Of a stretch of 64,000 nucleotides of DNA, positions 17,488-26,763 are shown piece by piece. Made by a program: the position numbers and the translations under genes. The stretch is taken from positions 248,001 to 312,000 of the forward strand of contig NZ_CP101156.1 of NCBI RefSeq assembly GCF_024298845.1. The letters are read 5' to 3'. Source of the stretch: Natronosalvus amylolyticus. Its GTDB lineage: Archaea > Halobacteriota > Halobacteria > Halobacteriales > Natrialbaceae. The notes beneath the pieces are model-generated. The model was not told the DNA's origin. It worked only from the letters and a program-made list of their open reading frames with translations, and made no database searches. Within the stretch, counting starts at the first letter, position 1. Each line of letters opens with the position of its first letter.

Positions 17488-18363
17488 ATGCAAGCGCTGG
17501 TCATCGTAGCACACGGCTCACACCTCAATGCGGGGTCAGCACAGCCGACGTACGACCATGCGGACACCATCCGCGAAACGGGGGCCTTCGACGAGGTTCG
17601 CGAAGGGTTCTGGAAGGAAGAGCCACACTTCCGTGAAGTGATACGAACGGTCGAATCCGACGAGGTGTTCGTCGTCCCGCTGTTCATCAGCGAGGGTTAC
17701 TTCACCGAACAGGTCATCCCCAGAGAACTCCGGCTCGAGAACTGGGACCCGGACCTGTGGGACTCCGAGGGGACCGACGCGTCGAACGTGACGCTCGAGG
17801 CTGCTGACGTGGACAAGACCGTCCACTACTGTGGCCCCGTCGGCACCCACGATGCGATGGCCGACGTCATCGTCCAGCGTGCGGAGTCGGTAACGGGCGA
17901 CTCGAACGTCGGCGAGGGGTTCGGACTCGCCGTCGTCGGACACGGCACCGAGCGAAACGAAAACTCCGCGAAAGCCATCGAGTACCATACCGAACGCATC
18001 CGTTCGATGGATCGTTTCGACGAGGTACAGGCGCTCTACATGGACGAAGAGCCGGAAGTCGACGACGTGACCGACCACATGGACGCCGAAGACATCGTCG
18101 TCGTCCCGCTGTTCATCGCCGATGGCTTTCACACTCAAGAAGACATCCCGGAAGACATGGGGCTGACCGACGACTACCGCACCGGCTGGGACGTCCCCGG
18201 TGACGTCGACGGCCAGCGAATCTGGTACGCGGGTGCCGTCGGCACGGAGGGGCTGATGGCCGACGTGATTCTCGAGCGAGCGGCCGACGCCGGTGCCGAT
18301 ATTGGCGACGCCCTCGAACGCGTACAGGAGTGGACCGGTGGCACGCCGGCGGCGGGTGACTGA
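17488..18363 (+). CDS. cbiX: CbiX-type sirohydrochlorin chelatase (two-domain)
   Basis: A 291-residue class II chelatase with two related halves. Half one starts MQALVIVAHGSHLNAGS (catalytic histidine in HGS), and half two has LAVVGHGTERNENSAKAIEY near residue 150. Each half has a metal-site region VVPLFI followed by G(Y/F)(F/H)T. Class II chelatases insert Co or Fe into sirohydrochlorin for cobalamin or siroheme synthesis; this duplicated form is the CbiX-long type. It sits 3 bp before the DR2241-type gene, a pairing found in haloarchaeal cobalamin regions, but no other cobalamin gene is in the window. Confidence 0.85.
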   Translation: MQALVIVAHGSHLNAGSAQPTYDHADTIRETGAFDEVREGFWKEEPHFREVIRTVESDEVFVVPLFISEGYFTEQVIPRELRLENWDPDLWDSEGTDASNVTLEAADVDKTVHYCGPVGTHDAMADVIVQRAESVTGDSNVGEGFGLAVVGHGTERNENSAKAIEYHTERIRSMDRFDEVQALYMDEEPEVDDVTDHMDAEDIVVVPLFIADGFHTQEDIPEDMGLTDDYRTGWDVPGDVDGQRIWYAGAVGTEGLMADVILERAADAGADIGDALERVQEWTGGTPAAGD

Positions 18364-18366
18364 GCC

Positions 18367-19506
18367 GTGGCCGAACACGAATCGTCTCCGCTCGCTCAGG
18401 CGACTCGAGACGCCTTCCTCGAGACCGTGGAGACGACCGATTCGGATGCCGAGTCGCCGCGTATCGACTTCGATGGTCTGCTCGTCGAGGTCGACGATGG
18501 TGCGTACGTCCTCGAAACGCCCGAGGGAGTCCACCGTGGACTCGCACTCGAGGATCTCGAACGGAGCCTCGAGACCGTCGCGCCGTACGTCTCGAACTGG
18601 TACTTCTGGTCGCACATCGTGGGCGGCGAGGGGACCGCACGCCGGGCCTTCCTTCGTTGGTGTGAGGGTACCTCGAGCGCAGACGATGAGGCAGTACCCG
18701 CACGGTATGCCAACCTCGAGGACGGTATCGTCCGCCAGTGGGGGCAGCTACAGTTGACGACCCGTCTCGACGCCGACGGACAAGGGAGAGGAGCGCGACA
18801 ATACGAAATCCGCCACGTCGACGACGCGGCTGTCGACCTCGAGGCGCTCGAGACCCATAGGGACCCGTACGACGCACGCGAGATCGTGACCGAAGACGCC
18901 GATGGACGATATCGCCCGCTGAAAACCGCGCCTACACTCGTGGGCGGCTGGGTCTTCGAGGGCCTTTCGAGTGCGGACTTCGTCGAAACGGTGCGGACTG
19001 TCTACCCCGCGACGGTCGAAAACTGGCACCGCGAGCAACACGACGAACTCGACGTCGACCACTGGCTCGAGGCCGCCGAACGCCAGACGGGTATTTACGA
19101 CGTCGTCGACGAACTCCCGCGCGAGGCCCTCGAGTGGGTGACCGAAGCCTGCTGTGTCGACTCACAGTGTCTGAAACGGCGTGAGTGGCACTACACCGAA
19201 GACGACCACCTCGAGGTCGACGGCGGCGACGGCACCTTCCCCTGCCGGGAACCCTGCTCGCTGGTCATCGCGGCCGCCCGCAAGTGGGCGATTCTCGAGT
19301 CAGAGGAGGAAAAGACCTGGCACCTCGAGTTGACGACCAGCGAACTGAATCAACTGGCCGAAATCGTCGACGCCGTCGCCGACGACCGGACGGACCAGAT
19401 CCGCGAAGCGGACGTCTACGATGGCGCGAATCGCTATCGTGCGCGGTATCTCCGTGCCAAACGGATGGATGAGGGCTCGTTGCGAGCCGAGTCACACGAG
19501 GAGTAA
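18367..19506 (+). CDS. DR2241 family protein with cysteine motif
   Basis: A 379-residue acidic protein of the DR2241 family. The N-terminal half contains the family's VAPYVSNWYFWSHIVG segment. The C-terminal part has a cysteine cluster, EACCVDSQCLKRREW near residue 263 and PCREPCSLV near 297, likely to bind a metal or an iron-sulfur cluster. It is encoded immediately after cbiX (GTG start, 3 bp gap), so a role with the chelatase, such as electron transfer or metal delivery in corrin ring synthesis, is inferred. No enzymatic activity is established. Confidence 0.72.
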   Translation: MAEHESSPLAQATRDAFLETVETTDSDAESPRIDFDGLLVEVDDGAYVLETPEGVHRGLALEDLERSLETVAPYVSNWYFWSHIVGGEGTARRAFLRWCEGTSSADDEAVPARYANLEDGIVRQWGQLQLTTRLDADGQGRGARQYEIRHVDDAAVDLEALETHRDPYDAREIVTEDADGRYRPLKTAPTLVGGWVFEGLSSADFVETVRTVYPATVENWHREQHDELDVDHWLEAAERQTGIYDVVDELPREALEWVTEACCVDSQCLKRREWHYTEDDHLEVDGGDGTFPCREPCSLVIAAARKWAILESEEEKTWHLELTTSELNQLAEIVDAVADDRTDQIREADVYDGANRYRARYLRAKRMDEGSLRAESHEE

Positions 19507-19552
19507 TCCGCGATAGCGGGATACAAATGGGTCCGCCTCGAGACAGTGCATA

Positions 19553-19960
19553 ATGGACGACAGTAATTTTAGCGTCGATGTTCAGGTCCGATATCAGGAC
19601 CTCGACACCCTTCAGCACGTCAACAACGCCGTCTACGTCACCTACTTCGAAATGGCGCGCACGTCGTATCTGGATGCCATCCTCGACATCCCCGTCGATT
19701 CCTTCGCGTTCGTCGTCGCTTCGCTCTCGATAGATTTCGAGCGACCGGTAACGATGGGCGACGATGTCGTCGCCTCGGTAGCCGTCACCGAACTCGGCAC
19801 CTCGAGTTGGACGATGGCCTACGAAATCCGGGCAAACGACGAGGTTGCAGCTACCGGCGAAACGACGCTCGTGTTCGTCGATCCCGAGACCAAACGTCCG
19901 ACGGAAATTCCCGCGGAAGTCCGAGCGGCGATTGTTGCGTACGAAGGCCTCGAGGAGTAG
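19553..19960 (+). CDS. Acyl-CoA thioesterase (4-hydroxybenzoyl-CoA thioesterase/hotdog family)
   Basis: A 135-residue single hotdog domain. The signature VQVRYQDLDTLQHVNNAVY near residue 7 contains the catalytic aspartate region of 4HBT-type thioesterases, followed by FEMARTSYLDAI. Such enzymes hydrolyse acyl-CoA thioesters; the chain specificity is not visible. ATG at 19553 gives the normal length. It follows the DR2241 gene by 46 bp but need not be in its operon. Confidence 0.85.
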   Translation: MDDSNFSVDVQVRYQDLDTLQHVNNAVYVTYFEMARTSYLDAILDIPVDSFAFVVASLSIDFERPVTMGDDVVASVAVTELGTSSWTMAYEIRANDEVAATGETTLVFVDPETKRPTEIPAEVRAAIVAYEGLEE

Positions 19961-19963
19961 TAT

Positions 19964-20686
19964 CTACGGAATCCGTCCGCCGGTCAGCCGCACGATACCG
20001 CCCGCGTGGCTCGCCTCGGCGATCGCACTCGAGCGCGTCCGCAGCCGCTCGTGAGCGGTCGTAATTCGCTCGTCGAGCGTGGCCGTCATATCCTTCTCGT
20101 AGCGAATTTTAGTCGTTGGGGGCGTCGACAGGATGACGACGCTTTTGAACACCGCGTTGACGACCGGCGCCAGTCGCCCGTCGCTTCGAGCGGCGTTGAC
20201 CAGCACGAGATGTCCGTCCCGTGAGAGCAACTCACTCCAGTCGTCGACGGCTCCCGCGGGATCCTCGAGCATTCCCACCACGAAGGTTGCCAATACTGCG
20301 TCGACCGGGCCCGAAAGCGGTGGGGCCGTTGCATCGCCGCGAATCACGTGGACGTTCCCGTGGTTCGCCGTCGCGCGTCTCGCCCGCTCGAGGACGGGCC
20401 GAGTAAAGTCGATGCCGATGACGGTTCCGTCGGGGCCAACCTGCTCGGCCAGATAGGGGAGGTTCGCTCCGGTCCCACAGCCCATCTCGACGACGGTGTC
20501 GCCCGGCTCGAGTCGACAGGCCAGTGCAGCCTGTTTTCGAAGGGCTGCGATGCCCGGTGTCCGCCTGGCAAGGAGGTCGTACAGGAGGGCCCAGCGACCG
20601 TAAAACGCCTGGGCGTCCTCGCTGGATTCTTCGTTGGTGACTCCCCTTGGGCTATCGTTCCCGTCCGGGTCAGCCGCCGGCGTCAT
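19964..20686 (-). CDS. Class I SAM-dependent methyltransferase
   Basis: A 240-residue Rossmann methyltransferase of the UbiE/Methyltransf_11 type. The SAM loop is VVEMGCGTGANLPYL near residue 65, the acidic second-strand end GIDFTRPVLERAR near 90, and the third motif IRGDATAPPLSG near 113. The C-terminal RYEKDMTATLDERI region is family-like but gives no substrate. The gene starts on the base after the regulator's stop codon (20687), so the two are almost certainly co-transcribed and may be translationally coupled. Confidence 0.85.
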   Translation of the reverse strand: MTPAADPDGNDSPRGVTNEESSEDAQAFYGRWALLYDLLARRTPGIAALRKQAALACRLEPGDTVVEMGCGTGANLPYLAEQVGPDGTVIGIDFTRPVLERARRATANHGNVHVIRGDATAPPLSGPVDAVLATFVVGMLEDPAGAVDDWSELLSRDGHLVLVNAARSDGRLAPVVNAVFKSVVILSTPPTTKIRYEKDMTATLDERITTAHERLRTRSSAIAEASHAGGIVRLTGGRIP

Positions 20687-21586
20687 TCAAACCAGCTCGC
20701 AGACGGTGTGGGCGACCGACTCCGGATCCGAGCCCAGCACGTAGATGAGCGGTTCGATACCCTCACCACCCGTCTGGTAGAGGACGGTTGCCCCAGGCGT
20801 CGTTTCGATAGCGGCACCGACGCTCGAGGCGACGTCGCCGGCTTCGTCGAACTCCGCGAGGTCGTGTCCACGTTCCTCGAGTTCGGCCAGTAAGTCCCTA
20901 TCGTAGCGAATGTTTGCGGCAGCCGTCGCCGTAGCACCGTGGCGACGGGCGGCGAGCAGGACGGTCGCGACGTGTTCGGATACGCCGAACTCCGGTTCGC
21001 TGGGGACCGTGGTCCGGCCTTTGACGTCGAAAATTCGGCCCGGAACGCCGGCAACGTCGTCGATGTCCTCCGCTTCTGGCAAACAGGCGACCAGGTTCGA
21101 ACCGACGGCCGGAATCAGGCTCGCGAATCCGCTCGCGTTCTCGAGGATGCGGAGACCGCGTCGGAGCGACGATAGGACGCGCTCGCTCGAGCGAAGCGTG
21201 CTATCGGGGTCGTGGACGCGAAAGCTCGCGCCGTACTCGGCCAACTCCGGGACGGCCTCCTCGTGGAGTGCTGCAAGGACGGAGCCGGGGCTCTCGAGGT
21301 CGCGGATACATACCTCGATTTCGATGAGTGCCTGGACGCGACTCATGTCGCCGCTCGAGAGCCCCTCGCTCAGTCGGTCGACCAGGTCCTGGACACGGTC
21401 GTCCTGGGCGATTCTGTCGTTCGTCGTGACGTCGCCGTGGGCGTACTTCGAGACGGCACTCTGGCTGATACCGAGCACGTCGGCGACTTCGCTCTGTGTC
21501 AACCCCTCGGCGCGGAGCTCGCCGGCCAGTAGCGATCGAATCGTCGGCAAGAACTCCTCGACGACAATCTCTTCGGCAAATTTCAT
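20687..21586 (-). CDS. ThiR-like transcriptional regulator: HTH fused to ThiN domain
   Basis: A 299-residue protein. An N-terminal XRE-type helix-turn-helix, LTQSEVADVLGISQSAVSKY (residues about 29-48), is followed by a linker. A C-terminal domain of about 165 residues then resembles ThiN, the thiamine-phosphate synthase domain found fused to ThiD. Archaeal HTH-ThiN proteins (ThiR) are known to repress thiamine genes, using the ThiN domain as a ligand sensor. No thiamine biosynthesis gene is nearby, so targets are elsewhere or unknown. Three 26-bp tandem repeats lie 73-150 bp upstream of the start and may bind the regulator itself. Confidence 0.85.
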   Translation of the reverse strand: MKFAEEIVVEEFLPTIRSLLAGELRAEGLTQSEVADVLGISQSAVSKYAHGDVTTNDRIAQDDRVQDLVDRLSEGLSSGDMSRVQALIEIEVCIRDLESPGSVLAALHEEAVPELAEYGASFRVHDPDSTLRSSERVLSSLRRGLRILENASGFASLIPAVGSNLVACLPEAEDIDDVAGVPGRIFDVKGRTTVPSEPEFGVSEHVATVLLAARRHGATATAAANIRYDRDLLAELEERGHDLAEFDEAGDVASSVGAAIETTPGATVLYQTGGEGIEPLIYVLGSDPESVAHTVCELV

Positions 21587-21658
21587 TACCGGGTGGTAGG
21601 CAGCCTCGCGAAATAACCCTAGGGTTCGTGGTGGTCCAGTTGGGACGGTCTCGCCGGT

Positions 21659-21736
21659 CTCTGTTCGAGAGTGTAGTCGACGGCTTCTGTTCGAGGGAGT
21701 TGTCGACGGCTTCTGTTCGAGCGTGTTCTCGAGGGA
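21659..21736. repeat. Three tandem 26-bp repeats upstream of the ThiR-like gene
   Basis: Units at 21659-21684, 21685-21710 and 21711-21736 share CTGTTCGAG, and the first two also share GTCGACGGC. Copies 1 and 2 differ at only a few bases; copy 3 has a diverged right half. The 26-bp period is about 2.5 helical turns. The repeats lie in the regulator's upstream region, after the 3' end of dcd. Confidence 0.65.
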
Positions 21737-21753
21737 GAGCCCTTTCCAGAAAA

Positions 21754-22359
21754 TCAGTCGTCGTTGCGATCGAGCTGGTCGCCACCGAACTCGTCGTCGC
21801 TGCCGATTCGAGACGCCTGTGGCCCGTCCTGGTCCTGATACTTCGAGCCCCGCTCGCTTCCATAGGGCCGCTCTGCCGGGGTTTTCAACTCGGTGAAGGT
21901 CAACTGGGAGATGCGCATACCCGGCGTGAGCGCGACGGGCGCGGTCCCGAGATTCGATAGCTCGAGGGTGATCTGGCCACGATAGCCCGGATCACAGAGG
22001 CCTGCCGTCGCGTGGACGACGACGGCGAGTCGTCCGAGCGACGAACGACCTTCGACGTGGGCGATCAGGTCCGCTGGAATCTCGACGCGCTCGTGCGTCG
22101 TTCCGAGGACGAAATCTCCGGGGTGTAAGATGAAATCGGAACCTTCGTCGACGATAGTCTCAGTGACGTACTCGTCTACCTCGTGTTCGGCGTTGGGGTG
22201 AATACAGGGAATGTTGGTCCGCTGAAACTCGAGAAACCGATCACCGAGGCGCAGATCGATACTCGCCGGTTGAATTTGGAGGTCGTAATCGTCGATGGGT
22301 TCGACGACGAGGTCGCCGGCCTCGAGGCGCTCGAGAATATCCGCGTCTGAAAGGATCAT
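21754..22359 (-). CDS. dcd: dCTP deaminase
   Basis: A 201-residue trimeric deoxycytidine triphosphate deaminase that makes dUTP for thymidylate synthesis. Family sequence runs from the start: [20 protein letters not shown], the substrate-binding [12 protein letters not shown] near residue 32, catalytic-region [19 protein letters not shown] near 105, and [15 protein letters not shown] near 122. The tail is acidic and probably flexible. The ATG at 22359 fits homologues. A bifunctional dCTP deaminase/dUTPase is possible but less likely given the RSSLGR pattern. Confidence 0.92.
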   Translation of the reverse strand: MILSDADILERLEAGDLVVEPIDDYDLQIQPASIDLRLGDRFLEFQRTNIPCIHPNAEHEVDEYVTETIVDEGSDFILHPGDFVLGTTHERVEIPADLIAHVEGRSSLGRLAVVVHATAGLCDPGYRGQITLELSNLGTAPVALTPGMRISQLTFTELKTPAERPYGSERGSKYQDQDGPQASRIGSDDEFGGDQLDRNDD

Positions 22360-22484
22360 GCCGATGACTCGAGTGGGCGATGAATAAATGGTTTCGTTCC
22401 ACGTCGGTGCATCGGGGTTTGGTGCCGCTGGTGCGAGAGGGTCGATTCACGTCGGTTCGAGAGGGGGCACCCTCTTACTCGCCG

Positions 22485-23111
22485 TTACTCGTGTTCGGCG
22501 AGCGCGTCGTCAATCGCGCTCAACACGGGCAGTTCGCTGTTGTCGACCTGTTCGCCATCGACGACGATCCACGGTGTACTCTCGACACCTTCGTTCTCGC
22601 CGTGAGCACGGTCTGCGTCGAGTCCGTCTTCGAAGGCCACCTCTTCTGCATCCGTCCGAACCTCACTTCCGTCAGCACCGACCTCGTCCCCGAGCTGCTC
22701 GAGGATATCGTAACTGTAATTCGACTGATGCTGGTACACGCCACTGGTAAACTCGAAGAAGGCCTCGTTTCCTTCCTGAGCCTGCACGGAACGGGCGGCG
22801 CTTGCTACCGGGTACGACCAGTCACCGCTCGCTGGGATCGGGAAATCACGGTGTTCGAATCGGATCCGCTCGGATTCGATGTATCGCTCGTGCACCGCTG
22901 GAAAAATCTGTGTTTTGAAATATCCACAGGCGCCACAGCCGAAATCCTCGAAAACCGTAACGGTCACTTCGGCGTCTGGATCACCGGTAACCGGAACCTC
23001 GAGCAGTGCGTCTTCGTCGACTTCCGCCGGTTCGTTTCCTAAACATCCTGCGAGCAGTCCGGTGGCGGCGATCCCCGCTGCCCCAATGAACTGTCGCCGT
23101 GAATTCGCCAT
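22485..23111 (-). CDS. DsbA-like thioredoxin-fold lipoprotein, Tat-exported
   Basis: A 208-residue extracytoplasmic thiol oxidoreductase. The signal MANSRRQFIGAAGIAATGLL carries a Tat twin arginine and ends in a lipobox LAGC, giving a lipid-anchored protein. The catalytic CxxC is GCGACGYF near residue 68 in a DSBA/thioredoxin_4 fold. The cis-proline loop is ESTPWIVVDGE near 180. It probably forms or isomerises disulfides, or reduces extracytoplasmic partners. The ATG at 23111 was chosen because it starts the signal peptide; a longer frame to 23282 gives an implausible N-terminus. Confidence 0.88.
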   Translation of the reverse strand: MANSRRQFIGAAGIAATGLLAGCLGNEPAEVDEDALLEVPVTGDPDAEVTVTVFEDFGCGACGYFKTQIFPAVHERYIESERIRFEHRDFPIPASGDWSYPVASAARSVQAQEGNEAFFEFTSGVYQHQSNYSYDILEQLGDEVGADGSEVRTDAEEVAFEDGLDADRAHGENEGVESTPWIVVDGEQVDNSELPVLSAIDDALAEHE

Positions 23112-23221
23112 AATTGCTGGTAGTGTATCGCCGGACAAATAGGTGTCGCAGTCGGTTCTGAACACGATAGACGTCGGTCGGATGAGTGAGGCTGACCGGC
23201 TCTCTCGAGCTTTCGAGGGCG

Positions 23222-23229
23222 TTTTATTA
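23222..23229 (+). promoter_or_regulatory. TATA box of pth2
   Basis: TTTTATTA lies 22-29 bp upstream of the pth2 ATG at 23251, consistent with a leaderless transcript. Confidence 0.45.
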
Positions 23230-23250
23230 CCCGTGCTCGTGGAAGAGGGT

Positions 23251-23589
23251 ATGAAACAGGCCATCGTCGCTCGAACGGACATCTCGATGGGAACCGGAAA
23301 ACTCGCCGCACAGGTGGCTCACGCCTCGCTTTCGGCCTACGAAAAGGCCGACACGCAACTGCGAGACCAGTGGAAACGCGGTGGTCAGAAAAAGGTCGTG
23401 CTGAAAGGCGATAGCGAGCGAACACTCCACGAACTCGCGGCGATTGCCGACCAGGAAGGAATTCCGAACGCGATCGTACGAGACGCCGGTCACACGCAAC
23501 TCGAGCCCGGAACCGTGACCACGCTGGCCATCGGCCCGGCAAGCGACGAGCGCGTAGACCGCGTGACCGGCGAGCTTTCGCTGTTCTGA
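23251..23589 (+). CDS. pth2: Peptidyl-tRNA hydrolase, archaeal type
   Basis: A 112-residue Pth2 that releases peptides from stalled peptidyl-tRNA. It begins [20 protein letters not shown], the family's lysine-bearing first loop, and continues with [13 protein letters not shown] near residue 21. [15 protein letters not shown] and a [11 protein letters not shown] close follow. It is full length for the family. ATG at 23251 is supported by the family start and an appropriately spaced TATA box; upstream codons in frame are not family sequence. Confidence 0.93.
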   Translation: MKQAIVARTDISMGTGKLAAQVAHASLSAYEKADTQLRDQWKRGGQKKVVLKGDSERTLHELAAIADQEGIPNAIVRDAGHTQLEPGTVTTLAIGPASDERVDRVTGELSLF

Positions 23590-23689
23590 TAGCCGAACCG
23601 TGTCGCTGTTCTTTCGACCGTTTACCTGATTTCCCCACGCGACTCGCCGCCTCGAGAACCCCTTTTAGCCTGCGAATCCAGACACGAGT

Positions 23690-24340
23690 ATGAACGCCGA
23701 CCCACACAGTGGACAACCGATCGAACGCGCCGGGGCCGACCTCGAGGACGCCAGCGCGGCGATGGTACTCATCCACGGCCGGGGTGCACGGGCAGCGGGG
23801 ATGCTCGATCTCGCGAGCCAACTCGAGTGCGATGGCGTCGCCTATCTCGCACCACAGGCGGCGCGGGCGACCTGGTACCCGCAATCGTTCCTCTCACCCA
23901 TCGAAGCCAACCAGCCGTATCTGGACTCTGCACTCGCCCTTCTCGATGAAATACTGACGCAGATATCCGAGCACGTCCCGCTCGAGCGAACGATACTGCT
24001 TGGCTTTTCACAGGGTGGCTGTCTCGCATCCGAATACGCGGCCCGCAACGCTCGGCGCTACGGCGTCGTCGTCGCTCTCTCGGGTGGCCTCATCGGCCCC
24101 GAGGGAACGCCTAGAGACTACGACGGCTCGCTCGAGGGAACGCCGGCGTTTTTCGGCTGCAGCGACCGGGACCCGCACATTCCCCTCGAGCGCGTGAAAG
24201 AATCGGTCGAGACCTACGAAGGGCTCGACGCCGACGTTACCGAACGCATTTACGAGGGGATGGGCCACACCGTCATCCCGGACGAGATTGCGGTCGTTCG
24301 AGAAATGGCTTCGGGCGTGACAACGAGCGAAGGCGAGTAA
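23690..24340 (+). CDS. Alpha/beta hydrolase, phospholipase/carboxylesterase family
   Basis: A 216-residue serine hydrolase of the Abhydrolase_2 family. The oxyanion region is VLIHGRGARAAGMLDLA near residue 26. The nucleophile elbow is GFSQGGCLASEY near 106, with serine in GFSQG. The acid is CSDRDPHIPLER near 160 and the histidine GMGHTVIPDE near 193. Substrates are probably short-chain esters or lysophospholipid-like molecules. It lies between pth2 and truD, a common but functionally unexplained position. Confidence 0.85.
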   Translation: MNADPHSGQPIERAGADLEDASAAMVLIHGRGARAAGMLDLASQLECDGVAYLAPQAARATWYPQSFLSPIEANQPYLDSALALLDEILTQISEHVPLERTILLGFSQGGCLASEYAARNARRYGVVVALSGGLIGPEGTPRDYDGSLEGTPAFFGCSDRDPHIPLERVKESVETYEGLDADVTERIYEGMGHTVIPDEIAVVREMASGVTTSEGE

Positions 24341-24396
24341 ACCGCGGACGAAACCGTGGTACCTTTTGGGCGTGGCCACGACTCGAGCAGTAACGA

Positions 24397-25782
24397 ATGC
24401 GCCCCGCCCATCCAACAGAGCAGGCCGTCGGCATCGAGTATTACGTCACGGACACCGACGGCATCGGTGGCCGTCTTCGCGGGCAAAACGACCACTTTCG
24501 CGTCCGGGAACTCGAGCGATTCGACACCCAACCGGTCGATGCCTCGACCGACGCCTACCCACACCTCGTCTTTCGAGCCACCTTGCGGGGCTGGGACACG
24601 AACGACTTTGCCCGCGAACTGTCGAACCGACTCGGCATCTCCCGGGAACGGATCGCCTGGGCGGGGACGAAAGACAAGCGGGCGATTACGACCCAGCTGT
24701 TTTCGGTTTACAACACGGGATCGAACGACCTCCCGGAACTCAACCGAGCCGACATCGAACTCGTCGGGCGAGCGGGTCGCAGCCTCCAGTTCGGTGACTT
24801 GCTCGGCAACGAGTTCGAACTAATCGTGAGCGAGTACGACGAAGGTGCGCCCGAGCGTGCCGAGCGAATCACCGACGATCTCGCCTCATTTGCCGGGAGT
24901 GAGGTCGCCACCGAGCAGGAGGGAGAAGCGAGAACGATCGGCGTTCCGAACTACTTCGGCCAGCAACGATTCGGGAGCAAACGCCCGATCACGCACGAAG
25001 TCGGCCTCGAGATCGTGCGCGGCAACTGGGACGAAGCCGTGATGGCCTACGTCGGCCGGCCGAACGAATCCGAACCCGAGGATACACAGGAAGCGCGAGC
25101 GTTCGTCGAGGAGACCCGTGACTGGAAAGCGGCCCTCGAACGATTTCCCAACAGGCTTCAGTACGAACGGTCGATGCTGCACGAACTGGCTGACTGCGAC
25201 GGGGAACCGAGCGCCGACGAGTACCGAGCCGCCCTCGAGCGAACCCCCTCGAACCTTCAACGGTTGTTCGTCCACGCCGCCCAGTCGTACGTGTTCAATC
25301 GCATCTTGAGCCGACGACTCGAGGCTGGACTTCCTTTCGACAAACCCGTCGCCGGTGACGTCGTTTGTTTCGCCGACCAGGCGGCCTCGAGCGCGGTCGA
25401 GACCGATCTGGGCGGCCTCGACGTCCCCGACACGGACCGTCTCCAGCGCGTGGACGAGCGGCGGGTCCGTTCGGTGACCAGACACTGCGAGCGTGGGCGA
25501 GCGTTCGTGACCGCACCGCTCGTCGGTACCGAAACGACGTTGGCAGATGAGAAACCGGGTGACATCGAGCGCGAAGTCCTCGCCGATCTGGGACTCGAGA
25601 AAGGCGACTTCGACCTGCCTGGCGAGTTCGATTCGACCGGGACGCGCCGGGCTATTTTGCTCCGCACAAATCTCGAGCTCGAGACCGACCCGATGACGAT
25701 GGGGTTTGCCCTGCCGAAAGGTTCGTACGCGACCGTCGTGATGCGCGAGTACCTGCAGTCTGACCCTGTCGCCCTGGGGTAA
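24397..25782 (+). CDS. truD: tRNA pseudouridine(13) synthase TruD
   Basis: A 461-residue pseudouridine synthase that modifies uridine 13 in tRNA. The catalytic motif [14 protein letters not shown] (aspartate in GTKDK) is near residue 88. The conserved [10 protein letters not shown] is near 186 and FNRILSRR near 300. The long insertion between these is the TRUD domain. The start [19 protein letters not shown] is normal for haloarchaeal members. It lies downstream of pth2 and the esterase on the same strand. Confidence 0.93.
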   Translation: MRPAHPTEQAVGIEYYVTDTDGIGGRLRGQNDHFRVRELERFDTQPVDASTDAYPHLVFRATLRGWDTNDFARELSNRLGISRERIAWAGTKDKRAITTQLFSVYNTGSNDLPELNRADIELVGRAGRSLQFGDLLGNEFELIVSEYDEGAPERAERITDDLASFAGSEVATEQEGEARTIGVPNYFGQQRFGSKRPITHEVGLEIVRGNWDEAVMAYVGRPNESEPEDTQEARAFVEETRDWKAALERFPNRLQYERSMLHELADCDGEPSADEYRAALERTPSNLQRLFVHAAQSYVFNRILSRRLEAGLPFDKPVAGDVVCFADQAASSAVETDLGGLDVPDTDRLQRVDERRVRSVTRHCERGRAFVTAPLVGTETTLADEKPGDIEREVLADLGLEKGDFDLPGEFDSTGTRRAILLRTNLELETDPMTMGFALPKGSYATVVMREYLQSDPVALG

Positions 25783-25847
25783 GTGACTCGCCGGGCTCAC
25801 GCGGGCGGAAACACCGGCGTTTTACCCGTTCGGTGTCAACGAGGGCT

Positions 25848-26567
25848 ATGGAGTGTCGTCAGTGTGGCTCGCCCCTGAAGAAACCCGGGGACTTCTGTCT
25901 TATCTGTCGGGAGGGGAACACCGAGACGGTCGTCCTCGAGGCGGCCCGCGACCGCGCGACGCTGACGATGATTACCGACGACACCGTCATCGGGAAGACG
26001 ACGGTGACGACCGCCCCCGAAGAGGGCGACCTCGAGGTCGTCGAACTCAGGAATTTTGCCGGGCTGCTGGGCGACGAGTTACGTCGAAAACGACCCGAGG
26101 AGGTGTACGCTACCGGAAACCGGGCCGTTATTCAAGCGGTTCGCGAGGATACCCACTACACGTTCTATCGAATCGAAGACGAGTCGCCGGTCGAAGCCGT
26201 TCTCGAGCGTCGTGGCGACCGTGCACTCGACGTCGTCGACGTTCCTCCGGCCGAAAAGATCGGTGGGAGCCATACCACGCTTATCGGCGGCCGGACGGGT
26301 ATGCAGGCGATTCAGACCGTTGCGGGTCATCCCCACGTCAAGAAAGTTATTCCCGGTCCGATCGACGCCGGGGGCATCGGTTCGCAGTCTGGGCTCCGCG
26401 CAAAAGTAACTCGAGCGGACGACGGGGGCAACGTCCGAATGCTTCTGCGCGATGGCTCGAGCGTGCAGGAAAATCACGTCGTGACGACCGCGCGCGAACG
26501 GGAGTTGGGCGAAGTCGTTCGAGCCGACCTCAACGAGGCGCTCGAGGAAGCAGGGCTTCAGTCTTGA
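25848..26567 (+). CDS. DUF2103 protein with N-terminal zinc ribbon
   Basis: A 239-residue protein. It begins with a zinc-ribbon candidate, [20 protein letters not shown] (CxxC...CxxC, residues 3-20). The rest matches DUF2103, with [20 protein letters not shown] near residue 140 and [12 protein letters not shown] near 170; that core (KxGGSHxxLxxG) is also the shape of small RNA-binding or nuclease-associated domains. The function is unknown. The position between truD and ribosomal protein L37Ae suggests RNA or ribosome work. ATG at 25848 places the zinc ribbon at the N-terminus. Confidence 0.78.
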   Translation: MECRQCGSPLKKPGDFCLICREGNTETVVLEAARDRATLTMITDDTVIGKTTVTTAPEEGDLEVVELRNFAGLLGDELRRKRPEEVYATGNRAVIQAVREDTHYTFYRIEDESPVEAVLERRGDRALDVVDVPPAEKIGGSHTTLIGGRTGMQAIQTVAGHPHVKKVIPGPIDAGGIGSQSGLRAKVTRADDGGNVRMLLRDGSSVQENHVVTTARERELGEVVRADLNEALEEAGLQS

Positions 26568-26730
26568 CATCCTCGCCGTCCTGAACAGTAGTTGCCGATT
26601 CAACGTAGATGGGCGAGCGAAGTTGGTTGGTCAACCGACTTGGATTGTGGTGTTAGACTTTCTGGGCAAAGCAGAGGAAACGAAGAAACGCCGCCAACAG
26701 GGCCAGACGACGCGGCCCCAACTCAACACC

Positions 26731-26737
26731 TTTATCA
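26731..26737 (+). promoter_or_regulatory. TATA box of the L37Ae gene
   Basis: TTTATCA at 27-33 bp upstream of the L37Ae ATG at 26764. The spacing implies a leaderless or nearly leaderless mRNA. Confidence 0.45.
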
Positions 26738-26763
26738 AAGCGCCGCTAATAGTGATCGATACT

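Noticed and set aside
17536-18615. Minus-strand frame of 359 codons
   Set aside because: Antisense to cbiX and the start of the DR2241 gene, both with clear family motifs.
24886-25800. Minus-strand frame of 304 codons
   Set aside because: Antisense to truD, whose catalytic motif and length are intact.
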